A stretch of DNA of 64,000 nt, from assembly GCA_930367215.1 (NCBI GenBank), contig OV884056.1, positions 50,778,308 through 50,842,307 on the forward strand, read 5' to 3'. Both the position numbers and the translations under genes were made by a program. Source of the stretch: Pollenia angustigena (taxonomy: Eukaryota > Arthropoda > Insecta > Diptera > Polleniidae). A model generated the notes under the pieces. The model was not told where the DNA came from and did not search any database. It saw only the letters and a list, made by a program, of their open reading frames with translations. Positions 1 through 12,572 of this stretch are shown here, piece after piece; the stretch's first letter is position 1, and each line of letters begins with the position of its first letter.

Positions 1-1029
1 TAGTTATAAGTTGAATATTGCCTTAAGACATATAAAATGTCCCTTACGACTTTGATAACGATCTGTAGGCCAGAAGTTATTTATATGATTTTCAGTTTAG
101 ATGACATTTTAGAGTTGCCAAATTGAAATTTGCAAAATTTCAAAAGAATTCTTGATAATTAAAAACTTGATAAAAAAGTATTTTTTATAAAAAAAACACA
201 ATTGTTTTAACCAGCGAAAAGTAAAAATAGCAAATTTACTCACTTTATACACCAAACATTTTTGAACGCTTTTGTTTTGAGTCAGCTGTTTAACGTTATT
301 TTTCGCTTTTAGGCCCCTAAATAATTAGTGTTGAGTATAGAGGGAAATCCATACAAGTCTTGATACGGTTTTCAGTTTTAAATCATGAGTGTTGAAAATA
401 AAAAACGTAGTTTTGATAGTTTTTAAAACAAATACACTTAAACAAAACGATGAAATATTTATTTGCTTTTTACACAGCTTTGGTTAAGGAAAACGTTAAG
501 CAAATTAAACAAATAATAACGTGGTTTTGGTTGGGCTTTAAAAACTGTTGAAAAAAACGTATTTTTTTCTGGGTACTTGACAAGCACTGAAATTCTTGTT
601 AATCGCGGAAAACCAAGACCGTCTGGCAAGCCTAATTAATACACAGTTTTATTTGGTTTAGTGAAAATTTGTATTTTTTTTTTTTTTTATTTTTAATTTT
701 GTTTTGCGTTTAATTTCGCATATAAAAGACAAAATTATTTTAAAACAATTGTTGTGTGTATTTACAATTTGTCTTATTCTGAGAAGAAAAAAGAAAAAAA
801 AACATTTTTGATTCTATAAAATTCGCCTTTGTCTGTTAGTTTGAGATGAATTTACGAGACATTTTCTAAAATCAAAAGTGTTACACAGAAATAAAGACAT
901 AAAAAGGTTTACATTTTTATTATGTATTCTAAAGGGGGGTTTTTTTTTTAGCTGCATGAGATAAGTCAGATATGTGTTGTTGTAAAGAAATTGTTTTATT
1001 ATAGACTGTAGATAATATCATGCCATTTA
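1..1029. other. AT-rich DNA without a recognised gene
   Basis: No coding region is recognised. About 455-540 resembles the reverse complement of about 11590-11690 (shared 'cccaaccaaaa', 'ttttccttaa' and 'aaagctgtg' blocks), so this is probably a dispersed repeat. A T-run lies near 668-689. Confidence 0.5.
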
Positions 1030-1440
1030 TTTTTTAAATATGATTGACTACTTCTTGCAATAAATCTGGCCGTATGGCGTCAATGGTGGCTTAAATATTG
1101 GCTTCGAATGCATCAAGAGTTGCTGGTTTGTCGGCTTAAACCAATGACTTAATATAAAGTTATCCAGAGGCGTTAATCAAACGAACGAAGGGGCCAGTGA
1201 TAATCATAAGGTTATCACTAAATTGAGTTCGCAATAAATCGATTGCTAACCACGCTGTATGGCCAATTGCGCCGTCTTGTCGTAAAAAATGTCGTTAATG
1301 TTAAGTTGATTAAATTTCGGAAACAAAAATTCAGTCACCATGGCTCGATAGGGCTCGCCATTCATCATCAGCAGTTCCTGGCTGATTTTGATAGACTAGT
1401 TATAAACTACAACTATTTCATTATATTTGGCCGTCCATTA
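1030..1440 (-). pseudogene. Tc1/mariner-superfamily transposase relic
   Basis: Reading the minus strand gives fragments typical of an insect mariner-like (IS630/DDE) transposase: NGEPYRAMVTEFLFPKFNQ, then NINDIFYDKTAQ where relatives have a WFQQDGA-type catalytic motif, then KPATLDAFEANI, and finally ATIDAIRPDLLQEVVNHI before a stop. The order matches the DDE core followed by the C-terminal tail. Several stops and frameshifts break the frame and the catalytic block is degraded, so it is dead. No N-terminal DNA-binding part or terminal repeat was found. It appears to belong to the same subfamily as the relic at 57.7-58.3 kb. The subgroup within Tc1/mariner is not assigned. Confidence 0.75.
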
Positions 1441-1947
1441 TAACTAACATCATGTCAAATCGCACGTGTTATTATATAAAAACGAAATTAAATATGGATT
1501 AAAAACTGTTGCCAGTTGTGTTATTTAATTTTTCAAGTTTTTTTTTGTATTAAGTCCATACTTTTTTTCTTTTGCTTTAAATTCCACGTGAAATAACTGC
1601 AGCTTACATTATTTCGCAGTTGTAAAAAAATGTTGCCAGAAACATTTCGGAACTTTTAAACAAAGTAAACAGAGTCCAACCCTATCAAGATTATTTCATA
1701 GATATTCCGCACAAGTTTTTTCATACGCATTTTGACTGCATTTCACGTGAAATGTTGAAAAGAGTACCAGACTTAACAGGGAAACGTTATTTTTTTAATG
1801 ATTTTCTACACAAACACTATTAGCGTTTGTGTTTTCCATAAATCCACCAAACCGAACACTAAGGAGCGATATTTGATGTTTATTTTCGAACACTGTTGTG
1901 TATTATTATCTTTAAGCTATTTGCACTAAATTGGAATATTTTCATTG
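1441..1947. other. No gene; fragment of a dispersed repeat
   Basis: About 1775-1865 ('gattttctacacaaacac' then 'attagcgtttgt') is the reverse complement of about 8388-8468. The following 'gaacact...tttattttcgaacactg' resembles 8816-8857, suggesting two pieces of one repeat family. Nothing else is recognised. Confidence 0.45.
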
Positions 1948-2226
1948 CAGTGAAAAAATTTTCTTCACAGATCCAATGAAATTTACATTAGAATTCAACC
2001 TATGTAACCTTTCATTGTATTAATGAAATGTTTCATAAAATCAATGAAAATTTTGCATTAGTTTAATGACAAACGTTTATTTTATCCATTTTTTCAATGA
2101 GGATTCATAAAATCAATGAAAATTTTGTCATTGATTTTATTAATCATTCATTAATCCAATGAAGGGTTACATAGGTTGAATTTTAATGTAAATTTCATTG
2201 GATCTGTGAAGAAAATTTTTTCAGTG
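1948..2226. mobile_element. Foldback MITE, CACTGAAAAAATTTTC family
   Basis: The ends are inverted repeats of about 60 bp. Left end: TGAAAAAATTTTCTTCACAG, then a block ending in aacctatgtaacc. The right end is nearly its exact reverse complement. The interior is made of ATGAAAATTTTG-type and TTCATTGGATTAATG-type words. It has no coding capacity. A longer relative with the same ends lies at 21487-22543. The flanks here show no clear TA duplication. Confidence 0.8.
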
Positions 2227-2269
2227 TGTTACACTGTTTCTTCAAATATGTAGAAATCTTTATTCTCAT

Positions 2270-2905
2270 TGTATGGGAGGTGCCACGCCCACTTGTCCAT
2301 TTTTTTGCTTTTGGTTTCTTTGGTTTTTTTATTTTTACCTTTTTTTACAAAATTTTTTTTGGTTGTTGCAACGCTGTTTAGGAGGAACATACAAACATAA
2401 GTACCTCGTCTTTTTCATTTATTTATTGCTTTCCCTGCACCTACCACCTTTTTTTTATCTTGAAAAGTGTAGTTTATCATAAGAGTTGGTTCTACAACGC
2501 TTGAAGACTCTTGTCTTCAGATATTCGGTATTTAATGTTATCGGTCTATGGGAGGTACTGTTCCTCCTCCGTCTTCCCCGCCCATTTTTGTTTTCAAATT
2601 AATAGCTTACCGTAATATTGGCTTCAACCACATTTGAAGAATTTCGCTATAATAGTTCTCTATCTACGCGATATTAAATAAATGCATACCATTGGGGGTA
2701 TTGCTGCCCCTGCGCCTACCCTCTTTATTTGTATTTTCAAGTTGTAGTTAACCATAAGTGTGACTTCAACCAAGTTAAAACTTTAAAGGCATGCGATATT
2801 TAACATTGGCGTTCTATGGGGACTCCAAATTATTTCGGGGCTTATAGATTTGTGCTATTTAATATTGGCACTTAACAACCCTGGAACCATATGCCTTCAG
2901 TAACG
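2270..2905. repeat. Degenerate tandem repeat with 'tatgggaggt' units
   Basis: Loosely repeated units start with 'ctatgggaggt' or similar, run through a pyrimidine-rich block with 'gcccac' or 'gcccat', then 'cataagtgtgacttcaac' and a 'gatattta' segment. Unit starts are near 2270, 2548, 2688 and 2815. The motif 'gaggtgccacgcccac' recurs at about 48032 inside the 46.8-48.6 kb element. Not coding. Confidence 0.5.
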
Positions 2906-5049
2906 TTAGAAATGGATTCTGAACTAGGTTTTATAGGAATGGTAAATGGACATGTTTTCAGTTATTTTTCGACATATTACACAACTCTTTTATGCCCATA
3001 AATATAATAAATTAAGTGGGAAATTTAACTTTTGGATATTTAGGTGGGGCAGTATTTGACAGTTTGAGTGCTACTGAGATCTTTGTGGATAATGGACTAC
3101 CCTCTTATGCCCGTAATTTCTACAAAAAGAAATCTAGCTGCGTATAGAAATCTATAGTGTAAATGCTGCCATATTTTAAAAGAAAACTGAAGGTAAAAAT
3201 ACGTAGGCCAAATAAACGTTGAAATAGGTAAAGATAACTGTTAGGTACGAACACGAACAGCTTTCTTTTTGTAGAAATTACGCGCATTATAACTGTTATC
3301 TTGATTGACATTAAGGTAAAACATTTTCTTTGGACAAACCAGTAAATAAGAACCTCTGTCTTGAACTATGTTTAACTTTAAAGTTCAATTGATCTTTAGC
3401 AAAATGACAAAGTCTTGTAACCCACTTTTAAAATACATTTTTCTTTTTAAGTGTTAACTTGAACTAACAACAAGTTTTTATGTCATATTAAACTACATTC
3501 CCTCCCACCTCATTAATAACCTGACTTACAGCATGATAACTCAACTCTGTTCATTCCTTTCTACACAGCCAACGAGTTGGTCCTCAACACTGGTCGGCAG
3601 TTGTTAAGATCTTCGGTTCGGGTCTTGTCTTTAGGCAGGTGATAGAGATCTTAAAATGTTTTACATTTAAAATAATTAAAAAAAAAATTAATAAATATTT
3701 ATATTCACAAGAGAGAAAAAAAAATCTTATGTTCGTTTAACGCATTTAAACATGATCCGCATATTTATTTTTCTTTTAATACCAAATTATAAAAAAAAGT
3801 TATGAAAAGAAAAAAAAAAACGCGGCCAGAATTAAAAGACTTTTTAGTTGTTCTTATTAAATTTTTATGACAACATTAAATGAGCAAATTTACGAGAGTG
3901 TACAAATTAAAACAAAAAGGTGCAACATTTTTATTTGGAACAAACAGTGGAAACTTCTTAAACAGGGCCGAGCAGTCACTTTCACAAGTACTGTTTTACG
4001 ATATTCTTTTCAACACAATAAGTTAGGGATTTTAAAAAAGAAGGTAAAAAAATTGATCCATACAGTCGAGTCTAAATGTTGAATTTGTAGCGTATAGGTG
4101 TAATGGTGACCGACCTAGAAAACTTGAAAACGGGGTACTTTGGATGTAAGGAACATTCGAGAAACGATTTTATTTACGTATTTTTTGCCAAATTTAAAAG
4201 ATTTACCATCGCATAAAATCTAGCAAATCACCCTGCTCCTATTTTTTGCTTATACGTATTTGAGAAAAACCCAGCTTAAAATCAGAACACCTGTTTTTTT
4301 CTTTTTTTTAAATCCCCTACTGTGCGTTATTCCACTGTATTTAATTATTTGTTGGTGCTTAAGTTATTTTTGTTTTCGAGCATGTCACAACTAATACAAT
4401 TTAAAACCAATCAGCTGCAAAAATTAACCTGCAAATAACTGGATTGAAATTAAACTGTATCTCAAGTTTGCCAGAGTTTGTTTTTTTTTTGTTGGCAATA
4501 TGAACAAACCATTAATTGATTCAATATCAGTTGTAATATTAAAGGAAGAATATATGACATTGAACATATTTATGATATAAATTTTTTGCCTAAATGAACA
4601 TTTGGAAAAAATGACTGATAAAGAGATGAACTGGTAAAGACATGAACAACTCGAAAGATTTCACGAATTGCAAATTTAAACGTTTGTTTTTTTAAGTTAT
4701 AATCTGATTTTCAAATGATTACCTTTCTTGCTTCACAAAAATTAAAGTTTTATTTGAGAATCAGTCTTATTCTCAAACGTAAGAAAATATTTGCATAATC
4801 ATTTGAAATAAATTAAATTCTAAACAAATTCTCAAAGTCGTTAAGAGTTTTCGAAGAAATGTTGGATGAAGCATATTGTTTCAAAGCAGTGATAACCAAG
4901 CCCCGAAGTAACCAATCCCCGAACGCACGCACTCAAAGATATTATGTGCTTGTGTGCGGTCGCAGAGACTGATGATAGTCTGATGTTTTGAAAAGAACAA
5001 AGTTGTTGTATACATGTGAATTGCCGACCGTGTCTATGTGAATAATAAG
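2906..5049. other. No recognised feature
   Basis: AT-rich sequence with short chance open frames only. I see no domain, RNA gene or clear transposon end here. Confidence 0.5.
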
Positions 5050-5435
5050 CCCTGCAAATAATATTGGACCACCTGAGCCATTTTGATAAAATCGGCTACT
5101 CCATGGACTGGTCCGATGAAATGCAAGCATGGACCATGTCATTAATAAAAAGTGTTTCTAGTGAGACGACATGTCTTCGTTTTTTAACGACATGCTTGCG
5201 TTTTTAAACGACTCCAAAACTAATCCTCTTGAGTATACCATGGAGTAGTTTTAATGCATGTTTTAAAACTACTCCTTTGTGGCCCAAAGCTGGGTTATAT
5301 GGTCCTCCCTTAGGACATCGTAATGTTAAATAGACCATGTTTTTTCCATACGTTTGGATTACTTTTGGACTAGTCCTAGTGCCTTGTGGGCTACTCTTTA
5401 CACGCGTGTTTTGACTGGTCCTTTTATTTGCAGGG
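5050..5435. mobile_element. CCCTGCAAATAA inverted-repeat element, copy 1
   Basis: A 386-bp non-autonomous element bounded by CCCTGCAAATAA and TTATTTGCAGGG, with the inverted repeat continuing as a GGACCA-type block. It is highly similar along its length, in the same orientation, to 62713-63086. An open frame on the minus strand is shared by both copies (see findings). Copy 1 has an extra 12 bp in the central GTAGTTTTAAAACTAC palindrome. No clean duplication flanks this copy. The superfamily is not assigned. Confidence 0.8.
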
Positions 5436-6882
5436 CGATTATTCACTATCACTGTTTCAAAGGCACAAAGACTACTTTATGTGTATTCGGGACGAATGAT
5501 TCAAGATTAAATTTGATTGGAGACAAAAAATGTGTTTAAATAATATTAATAGTTTTTGCCTAATGGTCGAAATTCGTCCATTATTTTTTATGTAGATATG
5601 AAGAGTACATCTAAGTATATCTGAATTTACATGTTCGAGTATTTATTTTTCCGTCTAAGTGATTCAATTTGGCAGGGGGCCAGCCAACCTCCTGTTCATA
5701 TGTTGTCTTCCACGTGAGTTAATTTTATTTTGTAAATTCATTATAAAAAACAAACAAAGTATCAAAAGTCTCCTCTTATCGATTCCATGGCCCATTGGAC
5801 CATGATATTTTCTTATCCATTTAGGACAATGCATGTTTAATTTTATGTTTCTATTTCTAATTAATCAAAGTGCCAGAACGAAAAACTACCAAAAAGCTCC
5901 CTCTTACATAATCTTATTAACTTAGGACAAGGCATGTTTAATGTTATATCGATAGGTCGAATATAAACTAAATTACAAAAAGTACCAGATGAAAAACAAA
6001 AAGTACCAACATTTTTATTTTAAAGGTTCTCATTTACTCAGGACCCTGCACCTATAATATTATGTGTCTAAGTACAATATTATAGAAAATTCAAAAATTA
6101 TCTCATGCAACATGGAAAAACAAACGAAAGGAATTAAATTTCGCGTATTTCCCCTTTTTGATACTTTTTTCACCCCATTGAGTTTCGGTTGACAAACAAA
6201 GGAAGGAAGCGTTCTTAACTGGTTTGTCTGTGACGATTTATATAAAAGATTTAAATAGTCAAAATATTTGAAAACCGGTCGAATAATCCATTTTTTTAGA
6301 TGATAATTCGAAAAAACATATGCTTAGTAGTAGTATATTGTGCACTTCTTTAAATAAATACCTTTCAAATGGTGAATTTTTTTGTTCAAATAGGTTTGCA
6401 TACTGAGGAGGAAAGTGTTCCTTCCGGTTTTGCCTTTGTCGATTTATATATAGATTCTCCAGTTCTTTTCGAGTCTAAAAATTGTAGAATAAAAAAATAA
6501 TATTAGGAAATATTTTCATTCTTCATTTGATAATTAAGGTAATTCTCAAATAACTTTCAAATCTAAACTAAATAAAAACCATTGACAAAATATGTATTTA
6601 AACCTAAAAACAAAAGGATTATTCAATAAAAAGTATTTCAAACTATTTGCAATTGAATATCAAATCGGTATTTGAGAAAAGGTTGAGAACGAATGTATTT
6701 CTCAATACATATAGAAAATTTTCCACTTTTTATTAAGAAAACTTGAATTATAACTTGTTTTAACTTTTGAGATTTGCTTAGATTATACTCGATTTCAAGT
6801 CGATATCAATAGGGAATTAACCTTCGTTTGAGAAAAAATGCAAATAAATGTTATTTAATATGTTGGGAAATCTGAGAAAAAC
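5436..6882. other. No gene; weak degenerate repeats
   Basis: Between about 5810 and 6110 the words 'ttaggacaatgcatgttta' and 'aaaaagtacca' recur two or three times at intervals of roughly 100 bp, suggesting an old tandem repeat. The rest is unrecognised AT-rich DNA. Confidence 0.35.
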
Positions 6883-7505
6883 AGCCTGACCTACGATTTC
6901 GATCGACAATTAAAGCGAGCGACAACAAGTCACTCATTATCGTTTTTAGAACCGCCCCACTGAATTGCCAGTCGTCAGTTTATTAGGATTCTAACGTTAT
7001 CCATTTATTCATTGTCAAATGACTATATTGCCACATCAGCTATTCCACAAATCAAATTTGAAAATAAAAATCGGCAAACCATGTAAATTAAGCCATAAAA
7101 TGGCAGTTCTGTGCTACTTGATTTGCTATAAATGACAACACAGCAGTAAACAAAAACATCTGTTTTCAACAATAGAATTTTGTGAAAAGATTTGTATAAA
7201 ACAATTTATTAGTGGTTTTGTGTTAAGGAAAAATTATTATAAAAATATTTAGTATTGGTGCTTCAAGTGACATAAAAGAAATAATTTCGGTTCATATTGC
7301 AACAAAATGTCTCGGCCGACAATCCCAACACAGTACCGATTTTGGTCGCATAATTTATAGTGGAGCGCTAATTTGTAAGAAAACTATTACATTATTGCAC
7401 GCTTGCAATATCGATCGACTTGTCGTGCAAAAAGTAGGGCGTAAGTCAGCTTTTTGTCGTTGATAATGCAAGCGAGCGATAGCGTTTAACATCATAGGCC
7501 AGGCT
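6883..7505. mobile_element. Inverted-repeat element with AGCCTGACCTACGAT ends
   Basis: Left end AGCCTGACCTACGAT and right end ATCATAGGCCAGGCT are inverted repeats with two mismatches. Further in, GCGAGCGACAAC on the left is mirrored by GTCGTTGATAATGCAAGC and AGCGAGCGATAGC near 7455-7488. There is no coding capacity and no clear target duplication. The superfamily is uncertain; Harbinger-like is possible from the ends. Confidence 0.55.
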
Positions 7506-8387
7506 TTAATTGTAATTTAAAATGCAATTAATTTTCACTTGCTAAAAAGTCTATTGCGCCTATAATGTAAATGTAACATTTGAAATTAGGCTTAACTTCA
7601 AATAATTCTCGATGGTAATTTAAATAAAAAAAAACCTAAAAACGTTATCATGATATTTATAAACAAAAAAAAAAAAAAGATTTCTCAAAATTTTCTTTTT
7701 AATTTACTGCAAAAACCAAAAGTGTGCAGCCTTCAATTAGTTTCTAAGCAACCGTAAATTGTATTTAAATGAATAAAACTTAACCAACAAAAACAAGATA
7801 TCTCAATAGAATCATCAACTTTCCCCTCCCACTAAAATTCCAGACCATAAACTCCTTTCGTTATAAAAATTTTATGTTTGGCTGCTAAATAACAACTTAT
7901 TACAAGTTATAAAAACAAAAACCGCCGGACCGACCAACAGGCAAATAAAATCATAAAATCCACTAAAACTATTTTCATCTCAATAGTCAAAAAGATTGAA
8001 GTATTTATGCTGCAGCAAAGCAGTTGTAGCAGTTGCAAGTTAACACGATTAGTTGAGAAATATCGAAAAATAATTTAACATTAACACGGCAAATAAAATG
8101 TTTACATGTTCCTTTAGAATCGCAGTGCAGTAGTTTATTCACTCTTTGGTCCTGGTTTCAGCTGAAAAGTTTTTATAGCATTTCCCTAACTTCTTTCTGC
8201 TCTGATGCGTTCATTTGTGTTTAAGGCCATAAAATTCGTAAAAGTTGTATAATCATACTTTTGTAAAGTTTCTTTAATTCTCTACATACAAAACATAAAA
8301 TCGTATGCGTAATGTTTTTAAACAAGAAACCACAGTTAAGGATACAAAAATAGCAGCAAGTTAATAAAAATAATTTAAATCTGTGTT
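7506..8387. other. No recognised feature
   Basis: AT-rich sequence with A-runs near 7628 and 7664. No gene or repeat is recognised. Confidence 0.45.
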
Positions 8388-8861
8388 TGATTCGGTAGAT
8401 TTGTGGGAAAAACAAACGCTAATAGTGTTTGTGTAGAAAATCATTAAAAAATAAAGTTTCCCTGTAAATTATCTATCGAACACATAAATAATACTGTTTT
8501 TATCAAACTCAACAACAGAGAGAAACATTTAATTCTGTTGGGGTTTTTTTAAATCGACAAACCTCATTGTGTTCGGCTCGGCTCAATAATTTTCGTCCCT
8601 TTTGGCTGGTAAAAAAAACATTTTTACAAAAACAAAATACACACACGAAAAAAACATTATAGAACATTAAAATATTATGTTTGTCTACAGTATCACTACA
8701 ATTGTTCTGTTTTTAATGTTCGGTTCTTTCTTGAAAATAGTTACGAACGGTATTAAGGGTTGCGTTCGTCTACACAATCACTTAAAAAAAAATAGATATC
8801 ATTCTTGGGTGTGTGAGCCGAACGCTAAATAATGTACTGTTTATCTTCGAACACTGATTTA
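8388..8861. repeat. Dispersed repeat related to 1775-1905
   Basis: The 8388-8468 block is the inverted match of 1775-1865, and 8816-8857 ('cgaacgctaaat...ttatcttcgaacactg') resembles 1861-1905. The interior holds 'gttcggctcggctc' and 'gagccgaacgc' in inverse orientation, as expected of an inverted-repeat element. Boundaries are approximate. Confidence 0.4.
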
Positions 8862-9074
8862 TAGTCTTTTTACACTGATCAACATCTAACATCTACCATC
8901 AATTTGCCACAATTTGCGAAGATGTTAACATCTTTCCGTAAGAAATACATAAAGCTAAAAACCATCATCTTTCAACATCTTTAAAAGATGTTCCTATTTC
9001 ATTTTATTCCATTCTACATCCTTCGATTATTTTAGTGACATCACTAGAAAAGTGCCAATAAGTTATATTATTAT

Positions 9075-11311
9075 CAGGCGCGGATTCAGGGGGGGGAGGG
9101 GAAATAAGGAAATTTCCCCCCCCCTAAATTATAAAAACATGAATTCCCAATAATAATATTTTTTTAATGTACAACATTTTTGGAAATCTCAGCCAAGTTT
9201 TTTTTTGTGTTTTTTTTTATGGAATCTCTAACGAAATTTTCAATAAGTATCCATATCTTAATCCTAATAGTTATTTATAAGATATTTCCAAAGAAACATA
9301 TAGTTTACCGTCTTCAAATACTTTTTATTCTACATTCAATCCCAGCAGGTGCCATCTATATCTAAAGACTAAACGTTTCACTTGATAATGCGTGCGGTTG
9401 AATTATTAAAAAGCTTTAGTATTTGTAATATTTATGTATATATTTATGTGTTATATGAATCAAAATTCTATTCGATAATTTTTGACGAAATCATGGATTT
9501 GTCGTGGAAAAACCAGATTTCCTTATCTTTAACATATTTCAACATACAACAAAAAGTTTTTAGGGAAGAATTTATTGGCTTTGACGAAAACGCATTTGAA
9601 GAGGCTTCAAAAGATATTGATGACGTTGATGTGTCAATTGATGCGAAGGCACTATCATCAGTAGTTCTTAAAGCTTTGACAAATGTTGGTCTTGACCTAA
9701 AAAATTGTGTAGGAGATGGAACAGATGGGTGTCCTCTGATGTCAGCAGAAAATGGAGCTGTTCAAAATTTCTGGAAAAGCGACAAATGCGAAACAAACGC
9801 CTTGCTATTCCCATAAATCGAACAACTCAATTTCTAAATAAAGAAAAATAAAGAAATAAAGCCGAAGAACAATTTAAAGCGATTTTTGAAAAAGTTTAAG
9901 TTATTTGCGTTCAAATCGAGGTTCCTATCGAAAAGACAAGATTTGAACGAAATAATCACATCCAAAATGTTGAAGATTATTACCGAGTTGTGGGTTAAAT
10001 TCCTCTTATTGAATTTATTTTAGAAGATCTCATAACAACTTTCGCAATTGATATCCCAAATGTATTGAACATACCTACACTTCTACCTCAAAGCGTAATC
10101 AAGTCATATACAGATACAAAGCTGTTAAAACCACAACTAGCCGATGAGCTGATTATATTTGATAAAAGCTATAAACACCTACTAACATCTAAACTTGAGC
10201 CTGAACTGTTGCATTGGCAACAAACATGGAAAATATCTGAAAATCTATCAGATAACCTTGTAGATGCTTTAGTAAACTGTGATGAAGATATCTACCCAAA
10301 TCTAAGAAAAATATTTCAAATTTTCGTTTCATTGCTCGTCAGTAAAGCTACGAGCGGAAGGTCATTTCCTACCCTTCGTCGAATAAAAACATGGCTCGGA
10401 TCAACAATGACGGAAGACAGACTGTACTGTCTAAATTTGCCTCACAAGGAAATCATAAATTGCTTATTTAAAAAGATTAATGTATATTGAACTGATCTTA
10501 TATTTTATTTAACATTTTTGTTGAGTTTTTTTAATTAGGGTAATGACTTTTTTTGGACAAAATTTCTTAATACAACCACGCGATGGGCAATTTTGTATTG
10601 ATAATAACTTTTTAGGCCATTTTAGTTGAAAAAGTTTCCGCACCAAATGCAATTACTAAAGCTCCTCAAAAAAATAAAATAAGCAACTGTATAACAAAAA
10701 TGTAAAGCTATTTTTTTGGGTTTAATGAAATAAATTTTAAGTTAAAAGTGCGAGTTGATTTATATAATGGAAAAATGTCTTGTGCAACTTTAATAGCTCG
10801 TTGCGCGCATATATTACTACGCTGCTGGAAATTATTACTGTTTTATATATCCGCCAAACAACTCATCTATCACAACATCTATCATTTGCCATTAAAATTT
10901 AGTTTATTAAAAAAAACCGCGAAAAGAGTCGCGATTTTTTTGCGCCCTTCTTCCTTACAAATGGTCAAATCTTGTTATACTCATGAAATTATTAGAAAAT
11001 ACTTAAAATTTTGTAATTACATGTGAATTTTGTATAGTAAGGAGAAAAATTGATATTCAAAACTTTATCGCGTTTGGTGCGAAAACTTTCTTCACGATCG
11101 CGAAAAAGTAATACATCATTTCTTAATATTTTTTCACGGTCTATACGGCTATGTGATGAAGAATTTTATATTCGCAAAAATTGCAAAAAGTACTTACCCT
11201 AATACGCATATTGTTTTTAATAAACTTTTAAAAACAAATTTTTCAATTTTTTGTATAATACAAAATTCCCCCCCCCCTCCCCCCCTAAGGCTCAAGCTGG
11301 ATCCGCGCCTG
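9075..11311 (+). mobile_element. hAT transposon with 8-bp target duplication
   Basis: This 2237-bp element begins CAGGCGCGGATTCAG and ends CTGGATCCGCGCCTG (15-bp inverted repeats, one mismatch). Just inside both ends is a G-run/C-run stretch, also inverted. It is flanked by ATTATTAT at 9067-9074 and 11312-11319, the 8-bp duplication expected of hAT elements. It carries a broken hAT transposase gene on the plus strand. It sits inside the element at 8862-11533; the empty site is visible in the copy at 54515-55052 ('tattattattgtggcatcac'). Confidence 0.92.
9400..10490 (+). pseudogene. hAT-family transposase pseudogene (ZMYM1-like type)
   Basis: The coding region is in two main open blocks with damage between. 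The first (about 9460-9813) reads SIIFDEIMDLSWKNQISLSL, then REEFIGFDEN, then NVGLDLKNCVGDGTDGC, the RNase-H-like core seen in hAT/DUF4371-type transposases related to zinc-finger MYM-type protein 1. A middle stretch reads VPIEKTRFERNNHIQNVEDY in another frame. The second block (10065-10487) ends with the hAT dimerisation region: KIFQIFVSLLVSKATSGRSF, then PTLRRIKTWLGSTMTEDRL. The N-terminal zinc finger is not seen. Stops near 9814 and frameshifts to 10065 make it inactive. The family call is from motif recognition and is fairly secure. Confidence 0.88.
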
Positions 11312-11533
11312 ATTATTATTATTGTGGCATCACTGACAAAAACAAATTAAACTTCAAACACATTTTTGTGTTTAATTTTTATATTTTGGCACTTTTGTTG
11401 GAAAAAACCTTTTTTTATTTTAAAAACGGTGACATTTTTGTTTGATGGTAGATGTTAGATGTGAGCAATGTAAACGAGTGTTTCACATTTTCTACATCTC
11501 TGATGGTAGATGTTGATTAGTGTAAAAAGCCTA

Positions 11534-12572
11534 TTAAATACACTTAAATATGCGGAATTTTAGGCAAATTTGTTTTGTTAAGTTTTTCCATGTGCCCAAC
11601 CAAAAAGCGTTATAGATTTATTTTTTAAATTCGTATACAGTTTTCCTTAAACAAAGCTGTGGAAAAAGCAAATAATCTAAATTTGTTTTTTATTCTAGTT
11701 TCATTAAAAAATATTTTATTTATGTATATAAAAAAAAAGAAAGACGACTTACAAGTTATTAGCAATTTAAGTGCATTATTTACAAGAAAAGGGCAGATAC
11801 AACACGCGTAAAGAACGCGTCATAAAAATATTTTATTTTGTACACGCGTAGGACATGAAGAGGCAGCACTTAAGTTGCCTTTCTGCTCTGTATTGTCTAT
11901 TGTATAATCTTAATGTTTGCACAATATTTGAAATGAAAGAAAATCGATTTGAATACGCATAGACTTTGAAAATTGGTTGTGTTTTTCCTTCAGATTAAAA
12001 TGTATTAAAATGTAAAAGAAAACAATATAATAAGTCTTGGCATTTAACAGTAGGAAAAAATTGCGTACACAAAAAGAACTAAAATTCCCCTCGCAGTTCA
12101 CGTATATTTATTTAAAACATATTTATTTGTTGTTAAAATAATTAAAACTTAAATTTGTTCACATAAACTTAACCGTAAAAGGATGGAAACAAATGTAAAA
12201 TTGTTTTTATATTTCTCCACCTTTGTTGGCTCCTCTTTATAATGTCCCAGGGAAGCCACACAAGTGTTAGTTTTACAATATTTTTTTCGTGTTGAGCTTT
12301 ATACAACAAATTTCAAAATGGAAATGCGTATAGTGTTTTTTTTAGAAATGGGCGGGTTTTATAAAAACAGTGTAGTTAACACGTGTATTGGAAAACGCCA
12401 AGAAAGATAGTGGGCTAAATAAAGCTGAAAACTTTATAAAAATCTGAACTAAAATACTTAAAAACATTACAGTTAGTTAATTTTTTTTTTTTATTATTAA
12501 CTTAACATTCATCATTACACATTAAAATAAAATATTAAAATAATTATAATTTACAATTTTGAGGTATTACTA
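11534..12572. other. No gene; dispersed-repeat fragment
   Basis: About 11590-11690 matches the reverse complement of 455-540. Around 11806-11860 'acacgcgta', 'aacgcgtca' and 'acacgcgtag' recur. No coding region is recognised. Confidence 0.45.

Larger units (their letters stand above)
8862..11533. mobile_element. TAG(G/T)CTTTTTACACTG element, interrupted copy
   Basis: The ends are long inverted repeats: TTTTTACACTGATCAACATC at the left, and the mirror ending in GTGTAAAAAGCCTA at the right, flanked on both sides by TTA (8859-8861 and 11534-11536). A 3-bp TTA duplication suits the PIF/Harbinger type, though no transposase of its own is present. The interior 'atctaacatctaccatca' words are repeated. 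It is split by the hAT element at 9075-11311. An uninterrupted copy with the same TTA duplication lies at 54515-55052. Confidence 0.85.

Noticed and set aside
3560..3640. Possible tRNA-like segment ('cttcggttcgggtcttg')
   Set aside because: The B-box match is imperfect, no A box or cloverleaf can be drawn, and no similar copy was seen in the window.
5031..5449. Flanking GTGAATAAT inverted repeat around the CCCTGCAAATAA element copy 1 as part of its ends
   Set aside because: Copy 2 lacks it, and its boundary is fixed by an empty site. It is probably a coincidence or a small hairpin target.
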